This document shows positions 37,131-47,185 of a stretch of 64,000 nt of DNA, piece after piece (position 1 is the first letter of the stretch; every line of letters starts with the position of its first letter). Below the pieces are notes generated by a model. It was not told where the DNA came from. It made no database searches and saw only the letters and a list, made by a program, of their open reading frames with translations. The DNA lies in contig NZ_BAJR01000012.1 of NCBI RefSeq assembly GCF_000613805.1, positions 1 through 64,000 of the forward strand. Direction: 5' to 3'. Both the position numbers and the translations under genes were made by a program. Source of the DNA: Phocaeicola paurosaccharolyticus JCM 15092. Lineage in GTDB: Bacteria > Bacteroidota > Bacteroidia > Bacteroidales > Bacteroidaceae.

Positions 37131-40100
37131 TAGAATGAAAGATTAAGTTGCAGAGTATAGATTCTCTGTATTGGATATGAATTACCATTACTGATACCCT
37201 GGCTTGGATCAAGAAGTTTATCATTAGACCATAGAGCAAGGTTTTCACCTATCAAACTGAAAACAGCTTTCTGCATTCCAAGTCTCTTAAGAGTTTGTCC
37301 TTTAAGAGTATAAGATAGTTGAACATTCTTCAAACGAATGTAGCTACCATCCTGAAGCCAGAATGTAGAGTTTTTATTGTTATTACCACTGTTTCCGTAG
37401 TATAGACGTGGATATTTTGCGTTAGGATTTTCTGTTGAAGGGTCTCCTGAAATCTCTCTGGCAATCCAACGGTTTGCAGGGTCATTTACATCTGTTATAA
37501 TATTACCTGTGTGCTGTCCTGCGAATGGTCTGAACATGTTATCACCTCTGAAGTATGTAACGCGGCTTACTCCTTCGAACAATACGCTGAGGTTGAAGCT
37601 CTTCCAGTTGAACTCTGTTGCAAAACCGTACTGGATTTGTGGAACAACAGAATATTTCAAAGGTACCTCATCATCGTAGTTGATTATACCGTCACCATTA
37701 ACATCCTTATATTTGATATCACCAGGAAGGTAGCTACCGAAGTCCTGACGAGGACTATTCTGAATATCTGCCTTATCCTTAAACAGTCCAAGAGCTATAA
37801 GACCTCTGTTGATACCGCTCTGGTAGCCTACAGCTGATTGATAATCAAACTTTTTGATATCCTCTTCGTAGTTTGTAATCTCATTCATTGACTGAGTATA
37901 GTTCGCACGTACAGTAAGATATTTCTCATTATCACCAAGAGGTTGAGTATATGAGATGTGACCATCAGCACCCCAGCTCTTCATTTTACCAACGTTAGCC
38001 CAAGGAAGAGTTACAAGACCCATCTCTTCAGGTACGCTCTGACGTTGCTGGTAGATACCTGAACGGATATCTTTAAAGAAGTCGATAGTCATATCGAATC
38101 TCTCTTTGAAGAAACGTGTGTCGATACCGAAGTTATACTTTATAGCCTTTTCCCAACGTAGATTACTTGAACCAACTTGTGTCTCTGTTACACCGGCACC
38201 GTTATTCCAGATACCTGAACCACAGCTGTTGATTAGAGTCAGATATGGGAAACGTACAGAGTCATTCCAAGTAAGGCGGTCATTACCTACAACACCATAA
38301 GATGCTCTGAACTTCAAGTAGTTGATAAAGTTGTTTTTATCGCGGAAGAATTTGTACTGAGTAGGAGCCCATCCAACAGATACAGCTGGGAACCAACCGA
38401 ATTTCTTTCCCTTCTCGAATGCCTCAGAACCTGTATAACCAACATTGAACTCAGCCATATAAGTATCATCATAAGAGTATGAGAAACGGCTTGCATAACT
38501 GTTATATCTCTTAGGAATAGCAGTAAGCAACTGAGTATATCTTGAAGATTCATAATCTTTCCAGTAAGCATTAACCAATGCACCAACACGATGTACTTTG
38601 TTGAATACACGGTCGTAGTTCAAACGAAACTCATAGTAGAATGTACGGTCGGTATATTTGTCGCTACCATAATATGGCTCAACAGCTTCAGAAACTTTCT
38701 CAAGATCAAGAGAACCGTCACGTTTACGACCATTAGCATAGTAGATAGCAGGCATCTTCTCACGTATCTGTGTATGTGAGCTGTTAGCATCAATATTAAC
38801 CAATCCCATGATAGACAATCCAGGAGTAATAACTTTCAAATCCTGGTTAAGTTGCATTGTTATCTTGTTATTATTAGAAAATAACTTTCTGTATCCAGTC
38901 ATATTAAGCAGTACGTATGGACTGATATTTGACTTGTCTGTTCCATAACCAGGAGCCTGGCCTGTTGTATACATAAGAGGTACAGTAACAGGAGTAAGGC
39001 TTGACTGAGCTTGCCACAAAAGTTGGCTGTCGTTTCCAAAACCTGGATAGTTCTGAGTTACCAATACTGTCTCTTCATTAAGAGAAAGAGTAGTAGTAGG
39101 AGTCACGTTTACGTCTACATTGGCACGGAAGTTGAACTTATTATAGTTAACGTTAGTGTCATATTTATTAAGGCCTTTATCTTGTTTGAAGATAGCATCT
39201 TTGGTTGTATAACCACCACTGATATAGTAACGAGCGATCTCACCACCACCCGATGCACTTAGGAAGTACTGTTGGTTCCATGTATAGTCTTTCAATATAA
39301 CATTTCTCCAGTCAACATCTGGATGTAAGTTTGGATCAAGATGGTTTTTGTAAAGAGCAACGTCTACATCTGAGTAGATAGGAATACCACCACGAGTTAC
39401 AGAAGCTTCGTTAGCAAGAGTTGCATAATCACCTGCAGATATGTATTCAGGCATACGTGGAGAGTAAGAGATACCGGCATTAGCTTTGAACTGAAGGTTC
39501 AATTTACCGGCTTTACCTTTTTTAGTTGTAACAAGTACAACACCGTTAGCACCACGGACACCATAAACAGCAGTAGAAGAGGCATCCTTTAAAATAGAGA
39601 AACTTTCAATATCTTCAGGATCAAGAGTATTAAGGTTACCCTCGATACCATCAATCAAAACCAAAGCACCCTGTCCGGCACCGAAAGTACTGATACCACG
39701 TATCCAGAATTCAGAGAAATCCTTACCTGGTTCACCTGTACGTGTCATTGAGATAACACCCGGTACACGACCTGCAAGCATATTTGTTACTGAAGCAGCA
39801 GGAGATTTAAGTGAAGAGAGGTCAACGCCGGTAATAGCACCTGTTACGTTAATCTTTTTCTGAACTTTACCGGATGCTGTGACAACGACTTCGTCCATAG
39901 TTGTTGCGTTTTCCTTCAGGACTATACGCATACGTTCGTTATTCTTATTTATCTGGAATGTCTGTGGACTATATCCAATATATGAAACGACCAGGGTCTG
40001 TTTTGCGCTAATTCCTGTTATTTTGAAATGTCCATCTAAGTCTGTGATGGCACCTTTCGAAGGCGCTTCTTTAATAGCCATGGATACACCGATAAGTGGT

Positions 40101-40210
40101 TCACCCTTTTCATCCATTACAATACCTGAAACATTGAACTGCTGTGCAAGTGCTGTAGTGAAAGATGTTATCCATACCATTAAAAGTAGTAATATATGTT
40201 TTGTTTTCAT
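37130..40210 (-). CDS. SusC/RagA-family TonB-linked outer-membrane transporter
   Basis: With the ATG at 40210 (MKTKHILLLLMVW; an in-frame TTG lies three codons earlier) the protein has 1,026 residues: signal peptide to ALAQ, a carboxypeptidase-regulatory-like domain (VSGIVMDEKGEPLIGVSMAIK), the TonB-box region (TTMDEVVVTAS), a plug (NMLAGRVPGVISM; LVLIDGIEGNL; ILKDASSTAVYGVRGANGVVLVTTK) and a 22-strand barrel ending LNLSF. It imports large oligosaccharides into the periplasm with SusD. It lies between the TIG/NHL lipoprotein and SusD genes. Confidence 0.95.
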   Translation of the reverse strand: MKTKHILLLLMVWITSFTTALAQQFNVSGIVMDEKGEPLIGVSMAIKEAPSKGAITDLDGHFKITGISAKQTLVVSYIGYSPQTFQINKNNERMRIVLKENATTMDEVVVTASGKVQKKINVTGAITGVDLSSLKSPAASVTNMLAGRVPGVISMTRTGEPGKDFSEFWIRGISTFGAGQGALVLIDGIEGNLNTLDPEDIESFSILKDASSTAVYGVRGANGVVLVTTKKGKAGKLNLQFKANAGISYSPRMPEYISAGDYATLANEASVTRGGIPIYSDVDVALYKNHLDPNLHPDVDWRNVILKDYTWNQQYFLSASGGGEIARYYISGGYTTKDAIFKQDKGLNKYDTNVNYNKFNFRANVDVNVTPTTTLSLNEETVLVTQNYPGFGNDSQLLWQAQSSLTPVTVPLMYTTGQAPGYGTDKSNISPYVLLNMTGYRKLFSNNNKITMQLNQDLKVITPGLSIMGLVNIDANSSHTQIREKMPAIYYANGRKRDGSLDLEKVSEAVEPYYGSDKYTDRTFYYEFRLNYDRVFNKVHRVGALVNAYWKDYESSRYTQLLTAIPKRYNSYASRFSYSYDDTYMAEFNVGYTGSEAFEKGKKFGWFPAVSVGWAPTQYKFFRDKNNFINYLKFRASYGVVGNDRLTWNDSVRFPYLTLINSCGSGIWNNGAGVTETQVGSSNLRWEKAIKYNFGIDTRFFKERFDMTIDFFKDIRSGIYQQRQSVPEEMGLVTLPWANVGKMKSWGADGHISYTQPLGDNEKYLTVRANYTQSMNEITNYEEDIKKFDYQSAVGYQSGINRGLIALGLFKDKADIQNSPRQDFGSYLPGDIKYKDVNGDGIINYDDEVPLKYSVVPQIQYGFATEFNWKSFNLSVLFEGVSRVTYFRGDNMFRPFAGQHTGNIITDVNDPANRWIAREISGDPSTENPNAKYPRLYYGNSGNNNKNSTFWLQDGSYIRLKNVQLSYTLKGQTLKRLGMQKAVFSLIGENLALWSNDKLLDPSQGISNGNSYPIQRIYTLQLNLSF

Positions 40211-40238
40211 CTTTATCAATTTAATAGGTTATACTATA

Positions 40239-41567
40239 TTACTCAATAGTCATCTTACGAATAGCACGTGAATTCTCTTCACCTATGAAGAAATTCTCTT
40301 CTGAGTCTATGGCAATTGCCAAAGGACAGTCGAAGAAACAATCAGTAGGGAAGCCGTTAACCTTTCCTGAACGGTCTGGTGTACCTGCTACTAGAGTGAC
40401 TAATCTACCTTTAATCTTTACAATACAATGAGCATTTCTCAAGCATACATAAAGTTCACCATAGCTGTTTACAGCCATACCACAAGGTTGTTTCAATACA
40501 GCATCATTTAATCTGTCACCAAATGCAGAAGCCATCCATCCCGGCTTGAAACCTGCATAACGTTCAACCTGCCACTTATTATCGCTATCTTTCCATAACT
40601 TCAAGATACCGTTATCATCAGGATATGAAGCAAAGAAACACTTATCGAATTTGCTATAGGTCAAATAGTGTCTCCATTGACCGGTGTTAAGGCCATTGAA
40701 TGCAGGAAAATCACCTTTATTTATTACTTTTTTGTAACTCTTATCAGAGATGTTGATCTCATAGAGACCATCTCCTGACATACAGTATAAAAGGTTATTA
40801 TCTTCAGCATAAGTCAATGCTCCTTGGCTATCACCCTGGAATGGAACTGAAAGGCCAATAGAGTTCAATGTCCATCCATCTTCACGTGTTGCTGTGTATA
40901 TAGCTCCACCGTTACGAGGCATTAATGCAATCTTGTTTCTAGAGTTATCTACAGCAATAGAGCCCATGTAACCTACATTAATAAGACGCATAACCATATT
41001 GTCATCGAAAGAGACAAAATATGTTCTGTCATTCCATCCTCCTACAACGAAGATCAGGTTATCCTGTTTTTTACCTCCTACAGCGACTAAGTTTGATGAA
41101 TATTCAATTTTTGTCTCATCAAGAAGGCTTTGGTCTTTCCAACTGCCGCTCCAGTCATCCAATTTACCTACAACAGATTTTACAGATTGAGTCTGATAAT
41201 ATTTGAATTTTGCACTCTCAGATTCATAAGGTTGTCCGTCTACTTCTACAGTAATCTTGTTGAATCCCGGTTTCTGCTTTGGAATCAATCCATAAAGTTC
41301 TCTACCATCGCAGCTTACTAATACTGCTTTCTTATCACCGAAGAATACTTTAATCTTGCTTGTGTCACTAGGAAAATTACCTTTGATAATGAAATTATCA
41401 TTGATTCTTCCCCAATCAGGAGTGATTGAGCTGAAAGCAACTTCTTTGCTTGAATCATAATAATCGCCTTTATCCGGCCATTTTTTTATCTCTTCATCAG
41501 CATTATTACACGATGAGAGTAGAAAACATGCGAAAAGGAAGAGAAAATTTAGCTTTTTTGTTTTCAT
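40239..41567 (-). CDS. IPT/TIG plus NHL-repeat surface lipoprotein
   Basis: This 442-residue protein has the lipobox LLSSC (Cys20), an IPT/TIG immunoglobulin-like domain (about 48-125; ITPDWGRINDNFIIKGNFP) and an NHL-type beta-propeller (about 150-440; PCGMAVNSYGELYVCLRNAHCIVKI and CPLAIAIDSEENFFIGEENSRAIRKM). Such proteins appear at the head of SusC/SusD operons in Bacteroidota and are presumed to bind glycan on the cell surface. It is the first gene of this operon, 28 bases before SusC. Confidence 0.82.
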   Translation of the reverse strand: MKTKKLNFLFLFACFLLSSCNNADEEIKKWPDKGDYYDSSKEVAFSSITPDWGRINDNFIIKGNFPSDTSKIKVFFGDKKAVLVSCDGRELYGLIPKQKPGFNKITVEVDGQPYESESAKFKYYQTQSVKSVVGKLDDWSGSWKDQSLLDETKIEYSSNLVAVGGKKQDNLIFVVGGWNDRTYFVSFDDNMVMRLINVGYMGSIAVDNSRNKIALMPRNGGAIYTATREDGWTLNSIGLSVPFQGDSQGALTYAEDNNLLYCMSGDGLYEINISDKSYKKVINKGDFPAFNGLNTGQWRHYLTYSKFDKCFFASYPDDNGILKLWKDSDNKWQVERYAGFKPGWMASAFGDRLNDAVLKQPCGMAVNSYGELYVCLRNAHCIVKIKGRLVTLVAGTPDRSGKVNGFPTDCFFDCPLAIAIDSEENFFIGEENSRAIRKMTIE

Positions 41568-42105
41568 AATATTAAGTTCTGGGGTTGATGTTTTTCATAA
41601 TCAGAGCGTATCATACCACCCCTGTTATGTATAGATATGCTCCATGTTTGTTAAGGAAATGTATTAAGGGGGTCTATCTTAAATTACATTTCATAGAGAT
41701 GAATGGGCAGACTTCATCCATCATTAATAATTTTGTTCATACATAATCAGATTAGATTTAACAAATGGTTATTGTGCGCATACATAAATAGTATGCCATC
41801 TTTTAATGACGATAAAAGTAAATACCAAGTGTAAAACCAATTTTATATAATAGATATATCTTTTTTGAATTTAGATATTAATGAGATTTTAACTATTTCG
41901 AATTCTGAAATCGTTGAAGAAAAATATATGTTCCTTATAAATAAGCAGACAAATAGTGTGTTGTAAATAGCTGATAAACAGTGGTGTAAAAATGCAATAT
42001 CTAATATCTAAAATCATATATCTATAATTGAAAATGGCTGTGATTGTAGATGCTTATATTTGCATAACTTAAATTTAATCTGTCTTAATTTATTATTAAA
42101 AGAAA
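41568..42105. other. Divergent control region between the two main PUL operons
   Basis: These 538 AT-rich bases separate the minus-strand SusC/D operon from the plus-strand enzyme operon. An inverted repeat GCATAC-N7-GTATGC (41778-41796) is near the middle and could be an HTCS site. A good -7 box lies at the right end. The minus-strand promoter is not obvious; TACTTTTA at 41818-41811 is a near match. No reading frame is convincing. Confidence 0.5.
42055..42062 (+). promoter_or_regulatory. -7 box for the CE6-GH5 operon
   Basis: TATATTTG fits TAnnTTTG and lies 43 bases before the ATG. The -33 region has no strong TTTG, as is usual for activated PUL promoters. Confidence 0.5.
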
Positions 42106-44775
42106 ATGAAAAACACGCTAATTTGTATGTTATGTACTCTCTTCACTTTAAGTTTCTTCTCCTGTTCGGATGAGGATATAGTGAAGAAAGAGACTCCACC
42201 TGTAGTTATTGATGGGGTTGACAAATCAAAGCATCAGATTTATCTCTGTTTTGGTCAGTCTAACATGGAAGGTAATGCAGCTATTGAGCAAATAGATTTA
42301 GAAGGAGTAGATTCTCGTTTTAAAGTTATGTGTGCAACAACTTCCGACGAATCACACAACTCACGTAAAATGGGAGAGTGGTATACTGCAACTCCTCCAC
42401 TCTGCAGATGGGAAACAGGTCTGACACCTGTTGACTATTTCGGTCGTAAACTTGTTGAGAATCTCCCTTCGGATGTAAAAGTGGGAGTGATAGTTGTAGC
42501 CATGGGTGGAAGCGGTATTGATGCTTTCGACAAGGATAACTACAAGAGTTATTATAACAGTGCCGATGCATGGCAGAAAGGACTTATGGATGCATATGGC
42601 GGTTCTCCTTATTCACGACTTGTAGAAATGGCAAAAAAGGCTCAGGAAACTGGAGTTATTAAAGGTATCCTTCTTCATCAGGGTGAAAGCAATAATATGC
42701 AACAGGATTGGCCTACAAAGGTTAAGAAGATACGCGATGATCTTATGAATGATCTCAAACTGTCAGCCGACAGCGTACCTTTGCTTGTTGGTGAGATGCT
42801 TGACAAGGACCAGGGAGGAGTATGCTGGGGTATGAATGAAATCATAGCAACAATTCCACAAAAAATAGATAATTCACATGTCATCTCATCGAAGGATTGT
42901 CCTGGTAGAGAGGATCATCTGCATTTCACAGCAGAGGGCTATAGTAAGATAGGTCGCCGTTATGCAGATCAGATGCTTACATTGTTGGGTATCCGTAAGT
43001 CAGACTTATCGCCATTGAAAGTGGTAGGACGTTACCTTAAAAATGAGGATGGTAAGATTGTCAATCTTCATGGTTTTGCACAGACATATAGCCCTTGGTT
43101 TAATGAGGAGGGTAGAATATGGAGCAACTATGATGTTGCAGCTTGTCTTAAATACAACCAGGGACTTATAGATCGTATACTTTCAGCAGGATGGAAGATG
43201 GATTTCGTACGTCTTCATATGGATCCGTACTGGTCTAATACACCTGGAGTGAGAGTAACAGGGGAGAATGATATATCAGCCTTCTCAATAGACCGCTTCA
43301 AGAAATATCTGGATGAAGTATTTATTCATATGGCTAAATATGCCAATTCAAAGGGTCTATATGTAGTTATGCGCCCACCGGGAGTGTGTCCTGAGAATAT
43401 ATATGTAGGAGATAAATATCAGAAATACCTTATAGATGTATGGAGTGTAGTAGCTCAGCATAAGGATTTGCAGAATAATCCGGGTATAATGTTTGAACTT
43501 GCCAATGAACCAGTAAAGATTCTGGGAAGAGATGGCAGCAGTACACTTACACGTGATGAAGAGTTCAGAGATATAACTGCATATTTTCAGACTATAGCAG
43601 ATGCTATACGAACTAAAGGTGCAAAAAATATATTATGGATTCCCGGATTAGGATGGCAGTCTGAATATAGAGGATTTGCTAAATATCCTGTTACAGGAGA
43701 TAATATAGGTTATGCAGTGCACGTTTATCCCGGATGGTTCAACAGTGGATCGGGATATGAGGCATTCCAAAGAGGATGGGATGAGCAGGTGAAACCGGCT
43801 GCCGATATTGCACCAATCATGGTTACTGAGATGGATTGGGCTCCAGAGAAGTATAACTCTTCATGGGGTAAGGCTTTAACAGGAGTAGTAGGAGGCGAAG
43901 GATTTGGTGCCAACTTCAAGTATATCACAGACAATGCTGGAAATGTAAGCTGGTTGCTCTTTACAGGACCAAATCTGTTGGCAAACTTCCAAAATATTCC
44001 GGGTATTCCTGGAGCATATACATTCCTTAATGACCCAGAAGCATGTCCATGGCCAATATACCACTGGTATAAGGATTATGCAGACAATAGCGGAGGAGTT
44101 ATAAACAGTGCTTTAGATAAACTTGAGATAGTTGGTTTGACAAGTACCTCAATATCAATTCTTACAGGAGGTAGCCGTTCAATTATCCTTAAAGCCTATT
44201 ATAAGAATGGAGCAGTAGATATAGTAACTTCAAAGGCAACATATACCAGCTCTGCTGCAACAGTTGCTACTGTTACCGATGGTAAGATAAAGGCTTTGAA
44301 AGATGGAGTGTCAACAATTACAATAAATTATCAGGGACCTCTTGGCGATAGTAAGTCGTTGACACTTAGTGTGACAGCTTCTACATTCCCACTTACAGCA
44401 GATGGATTTAATCCAAGTATCTGGGAAAAGGGTACCTTCAATGCTGCAACAAAAACTTTGGTGACAGGTCAGTATGGTTTCGGAGGGTGGCAATACTCAG
44501 AAGGAGTAAACCTCTCTTCATACAAACGTCTGGTAGTTGAACTTGGCAATGACAATACTTGTCAGGCATCATTCAGGCTATTTGACTCAAATAACTATTG
44601 GGGCAGCGCTGCAATGTACAGTTTTGGCTCTTCACGCACTCTGACTATAGACCTTCACACTATGGTAAGAGATTCTGATAAGAGCCCGGTAGATCCATCC
44701 CATCTCTATATCATAGGATTCTGGTCTACCGGTGGAAAAGATATTGTTATAAATAGCATAAGATTGGAAGAATAA
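42106..44775 (+). CDS. Lipoprotein fusing a CE6-type acetyl esterase, GH5 glycanase, BIG2 and a C-terminal beta-sandwich
   Basis: This 889-residue protein has the lipobox SFFSC (Cys20). Residues about 45-295 form a CE6/SGNH esterase: Ser in CFGQSNMEG, MGGSGIDAF, LLHQGESNN, Asp/His in REDHLHFT. Residues about 305-665 form a GH5 barrel: acid/base Glu in MFELANEP (about 468) and nucleophile Glu in MVTEMDW (about 574). A BIG2-type Ig domain (about 670-760) and a beta-sandwich (about 765-889, GGWQYSEGVNLSSYKRLVVEL), perhaps carbohydrate-binding, follow. It would remove acetyl groups and cut a beta-glycan chain at the cell surface. It opens a four-gene operon with gaps of 12, 16 and 21 bases. Confidence 0.85.
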   Translation: MKNTLICMLCTLFTLSFFSCSDEDIVKKETPPVVIDGVDKSKHQIYLCFGQSNMEGNAAIEQIDLEGVDSRFKVMCATTSDESHNSRKMGEWYTATPPLCRWETGLTPVDYFGRKLVENLPSDVKVGVIVVAMGGSGIDAFDKDNYKSYYNSADAWQKGLMDAYGGSPYSRLVEMAKKAQETGVIKGILLHQGESNNMQQDWPTKVKKIRDDLMNDLKLSADSVPLLVGEMLDKDQGGVCWGMNEIIATIPQKIDNSHVISSKDCPGREDHLHFTAEGYSKIGRRYADQMLTLLGIRKSDLSPLKVVGRYLKNEDGKIVNLHGFAQTYSPWFNEEGRIWSNYDVAACLKYNQGLIDRILSAGWKMDFVRLHMDPYWSNTPGVRVTGENDISAFSIDRFKKYLDEVFIHMAKYANSKGLYVVMRPPGVCPENIYVGDKYQKYLIDVWSVVAQHKDLQNNPGIMFELANEPVKILGRDGSSTLTRDEEFRDITAYFQTIADAIRTKGAKNILWIPGLGWQSEYRGFAKYPVTGDNIGYAVHVYPGWFNSGSGYEAFQRGWDEQVKPAADIAPIMVTEMDWAPEKYNSSWGKALTGVVGGEGFGANFKYITDNAGNVSWLLFTGPNLLANFQNIPGIPGAYTFLNDPEACPWPIYHWYKDYADNSGGVINSALDKLEIVGLTSTSISILTGGSRSIILKAYYKNGAVDIVTSKATYTSSAATVATVTDGKIKALKDGVSTITINYQGPLGDSKSLTLSVTASTFPLTADGFNPSIWEKGTFNAATKTLVTGQYGFGGWQYSEGVNLSSYKRLVVELGNDNTCQASFRLFDSNNYWGSAAMYSFGSSRTLTIDLHTMVRDSDKSPVDPSHLYIIGFWSTGGKDIVINSIRLEE

Positions 44776-44787
44776 AATATTTGATTC

Positions 44788-47169
44788 ATGAAAAGAGATA
44801 AAATAATTGCTATTGCTATCGCACTGTTTCTAAATGCAGGAACGATAGCTGCTCAGGAGAGACTCTATCCCAATACATTCTCATTGGGTGATGTCACTCT
44901 TCTTGATGGACCGTTCAAACATGCACAAGAGTTGAACCTCAAGGTATTATTGAAGTATGATGTGGATCGTCTTCTGGCACCATATCTTAAAGAGGCAGGA
45001 TTGCCAAAGAAAGCTGAATGCTTTCCAAACTGGTCAGGACTTGACGGACATGTAGCCGGACATTATCTATCTGCGATGGCAATGAACTACGCATCAACAG
45101 GTAATCAGGAGTGTAAAAAGCGCATGGATTACATGATTTCTGAGCTGAAACGTTGTCAGGACAAGAATGGTAATGGCTATCTGGGAGGTGTCCCTGATGG
45201 CATGCAGGTGTGGGAAGGAATCAAGAGTGGCCATCCTGAACAGATATGGAAACTGTGGGCACCATGGTATAATATCCATAAGATGTATGCCGGACTGCGT
45301 GATGCATGGCTTTACACCGGTAACGAGGAGGCACGTACAATGTTTCTGAAACTATGCGATTGGGCAATAACAATTATTTCCCCATTGAGTGATGCTCAGA
45401 TGGAGGCTATGCTCGAAAATGAATTTGGTGGGATGAACGAGAGTTTTGCTGATGCTTATCAGATGACTAAAGATGAGAAGTATCTTATCGCAGCAAAACG
45501 TTTTTCTCATAGATGGTTACTTGACAGCATGGTTAAAGGGGTGGACAACCTAGATAACAAACATGCAAATACTCAGGTACCTAAGGTAATAGGTTACGGA
45601 AGGGTTGCTCAACTCGACAATAATGCAGATTATAAGAGAGCTGCAACGTTCTTCTGGGACTGTGTAGCTAACAGACGCTCACTCTCTTTCGGAGGAAATA
45701 GTCGCAGAGAGCATTTTCCCTCTAAAGATGATTGCATAAGCTATGTAGAGGATCGTCAAGGCCCTGAGACATGTAACACTTATAACATGTTGAAGCTTAC
45801 AGAGGACCTTTTCCGTATGGATCCTAAGGCTGAATATGCAGAGTTCTATGAACGTGCACTATTTAATCATATACTCTCCTCTCAACATCCTGAACATGGA
45901 GGCTATGTATACTTTACATCGGCAAGACCATCTCATTATAGAGTATATTCAACTCCTAACTCAGCTATGTGGTGTTGTGTTGGAACAGGTATGGAGAACC
46001 ATAGCAAATATGAGGAGTTTATCTATACACACTCTGGTGACTCACTATTTGTGAATCTATTCATCGCATCCAACGTGCAGTGGAAAGATAAGAATGTTTC
46101 ATTAACACAGATGACGCAGTTCCCTGACCAGTCGACAAGTAGATTGATTGTTAATGTAAAGAAACCAACTCGCTTTAAGCTACTTATACGTCGTCCGTCA
46201 TGGGTGAAGGGTGATATGAAGGTGATCTGCAATGGAAAAGATTATGCAGCAGGTGTAAAAGATCCTTCGTATATTGTTATCAATAGGATATGGAAAAATG
46301 GTGAGAGTGTGACATTAGATATGCCTATGGGTATATCTGTTGAGTCTCTTCCAAATGTTCCAAACTATCTTTCACTGAAATATGGTCCCATAGTACTTGC
46401 TTCACGTAATGGTACACAGGATCTTGTAGGTCTTAAAGCAGATGATAGCCGTTTCGGTCAGATAGCCGATGGCCCGCTGGTATCAATATTTGATGCTCCA
46501 TATATGCGTGGTAGCCGTGAAGAGATTGAGAAGAAATTGAGTAATATCAAACCTGTAAAAGGTGAACCACTCTGTTTCACAGTGCCTGATCTTTTTGGAG
46601 GTGATAAGTTCTCGAATATGAAGCTCGAACCGTTTTTCCGTGTACACGACTGTAGATATTGCGTCTACTGGTTAAGTATGGACGATGATGCATACAACAA
46701 GTTCCAATCGGATATGCTAGCAAAGGAGAAAGCGAAGATGGAGCTGGACAGACGTACTATAGATCGTGTTGCTCCTGGTGAACAGCAGCCGGAGACTGAC
46801 CATGCCATGAAAAATGAACGCTCATCAAGAGGATATTATGAAGGAGAACCTTGGCGTGATGCAAGTGGAGGAGGGTATTTCTCATATATGATGAATACCA
46901 ACAATGAAGATAATCTATCATTAATGGTACGCTATTGGGGTAATGAGAATTCTGGAAACCGTACCTTTGATATTCTTATTGACGGAAAACTTCTTGTCAC
47001 CGAGAATACAAAGAACAAATGGAGAAAGAATGAATTTGTAAATGTGGAATACACTATTCCTGCTGAGATGATTAAAGGTAAATCAAAGGTTGAAGTTAAA
47101 TTCCAACCTAAAGATGATGCTGTTGCCGGCGGAATATTCTATGTGAGATTACTTAAAAAACAATTATAA
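44788..47169 (+). CDS. GH127/GH146-family beta-L-arabinofuranosidase
   Basis: This 793-residue protein has a signal peptide (to IAAQ) and the DUF1680-type (alpha/alpha)6 barrel: DVTLLDGPFKHAQELN, FPNWSGLDGHVAGHYLSAMAM. The zinc/cysteine centre of the family is present: Glu and Cys in GPETCNTYNMLKLTED (about 327 and 329) and the Cys pair in MWCCVGTGMENH (about 396-397), one of which is the catalytic nucleophile. The extra C-terminal domains (to ARL-like VRLLKKQL) fit the longer GH146 branch. It removes beta-L-arabinofuranose, a sugar of pectic arabinan, RG-II and plant glycoproteins. It is the second gene of the operon. Confidence 0.9.
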   Translation: MKRDKIIAIAIALFLNAGTIAAQERLYPNTFSLGDVTLLDGPFKHAQELNLKVLLKYDVDRLLAPYLKEAGLPKKAECFPNWSGLDGHVAGHYLSAMAMNYASTGNQECKKRMDYMISELKRCQDKNGNGYLGGVPDGMQVWEGIKSGHPEQIWKLWAPWYNIHKMYAGLRDAWLYTGNEEARTMFLKLCDWAITIISPLSDAQMEAMLENEFGGMNESFADAYQMTKDEKYLIAAKRFSHRWLLDSMVKGVDNLDNKHANTQVPKVIGYGRVAQLDNNADYKRAATFFWDCVANRRSLSFGGNSRREHFPSKDDCISYVEDRQGPETCNTYNMLKLTEDLFRMDPKAEYAEFYERALFNHILSSQHPEHGGYVYFTSARPSHYRVYSTPNSAMWCCVGTGMENHSKYEEFIYTHSGDSLFVNLFIASNVQWKDKNVSLTQMTQFPDQSTSRLIVNVKKPTRFKLLIRRPSWVKGDMKVICNGKDYAAGVKDPSYIVINRIWKNGESVTLDMPMGISVESLPNVPNYLSLKYGPIVLASRNGTQDLVGLKADDSRFGQIADGPLVSIFDAPYMRGSREEIEKKLSNIKPVKGEPLCFTVPDLFGGDKFSNMKLEPFFRVHDCRYCVYWLSMDDDAYNKFQSDMLAKEKAKMELDRRTIDRVAPGEQQPETDHAMKNERSSRGYYEGEPWRDASGGGYFSYMMNTNNEDNLSLMVRYWGNENSGNRTFDILIDGKLLVTENTKNKWRKNEFVNVEYTIPAEMIKGKSKVEVKFQPKDDAVAGGIFYVRLLKKQL

Positions 47170-47185
47170 ACTCAAAAACAACAAG

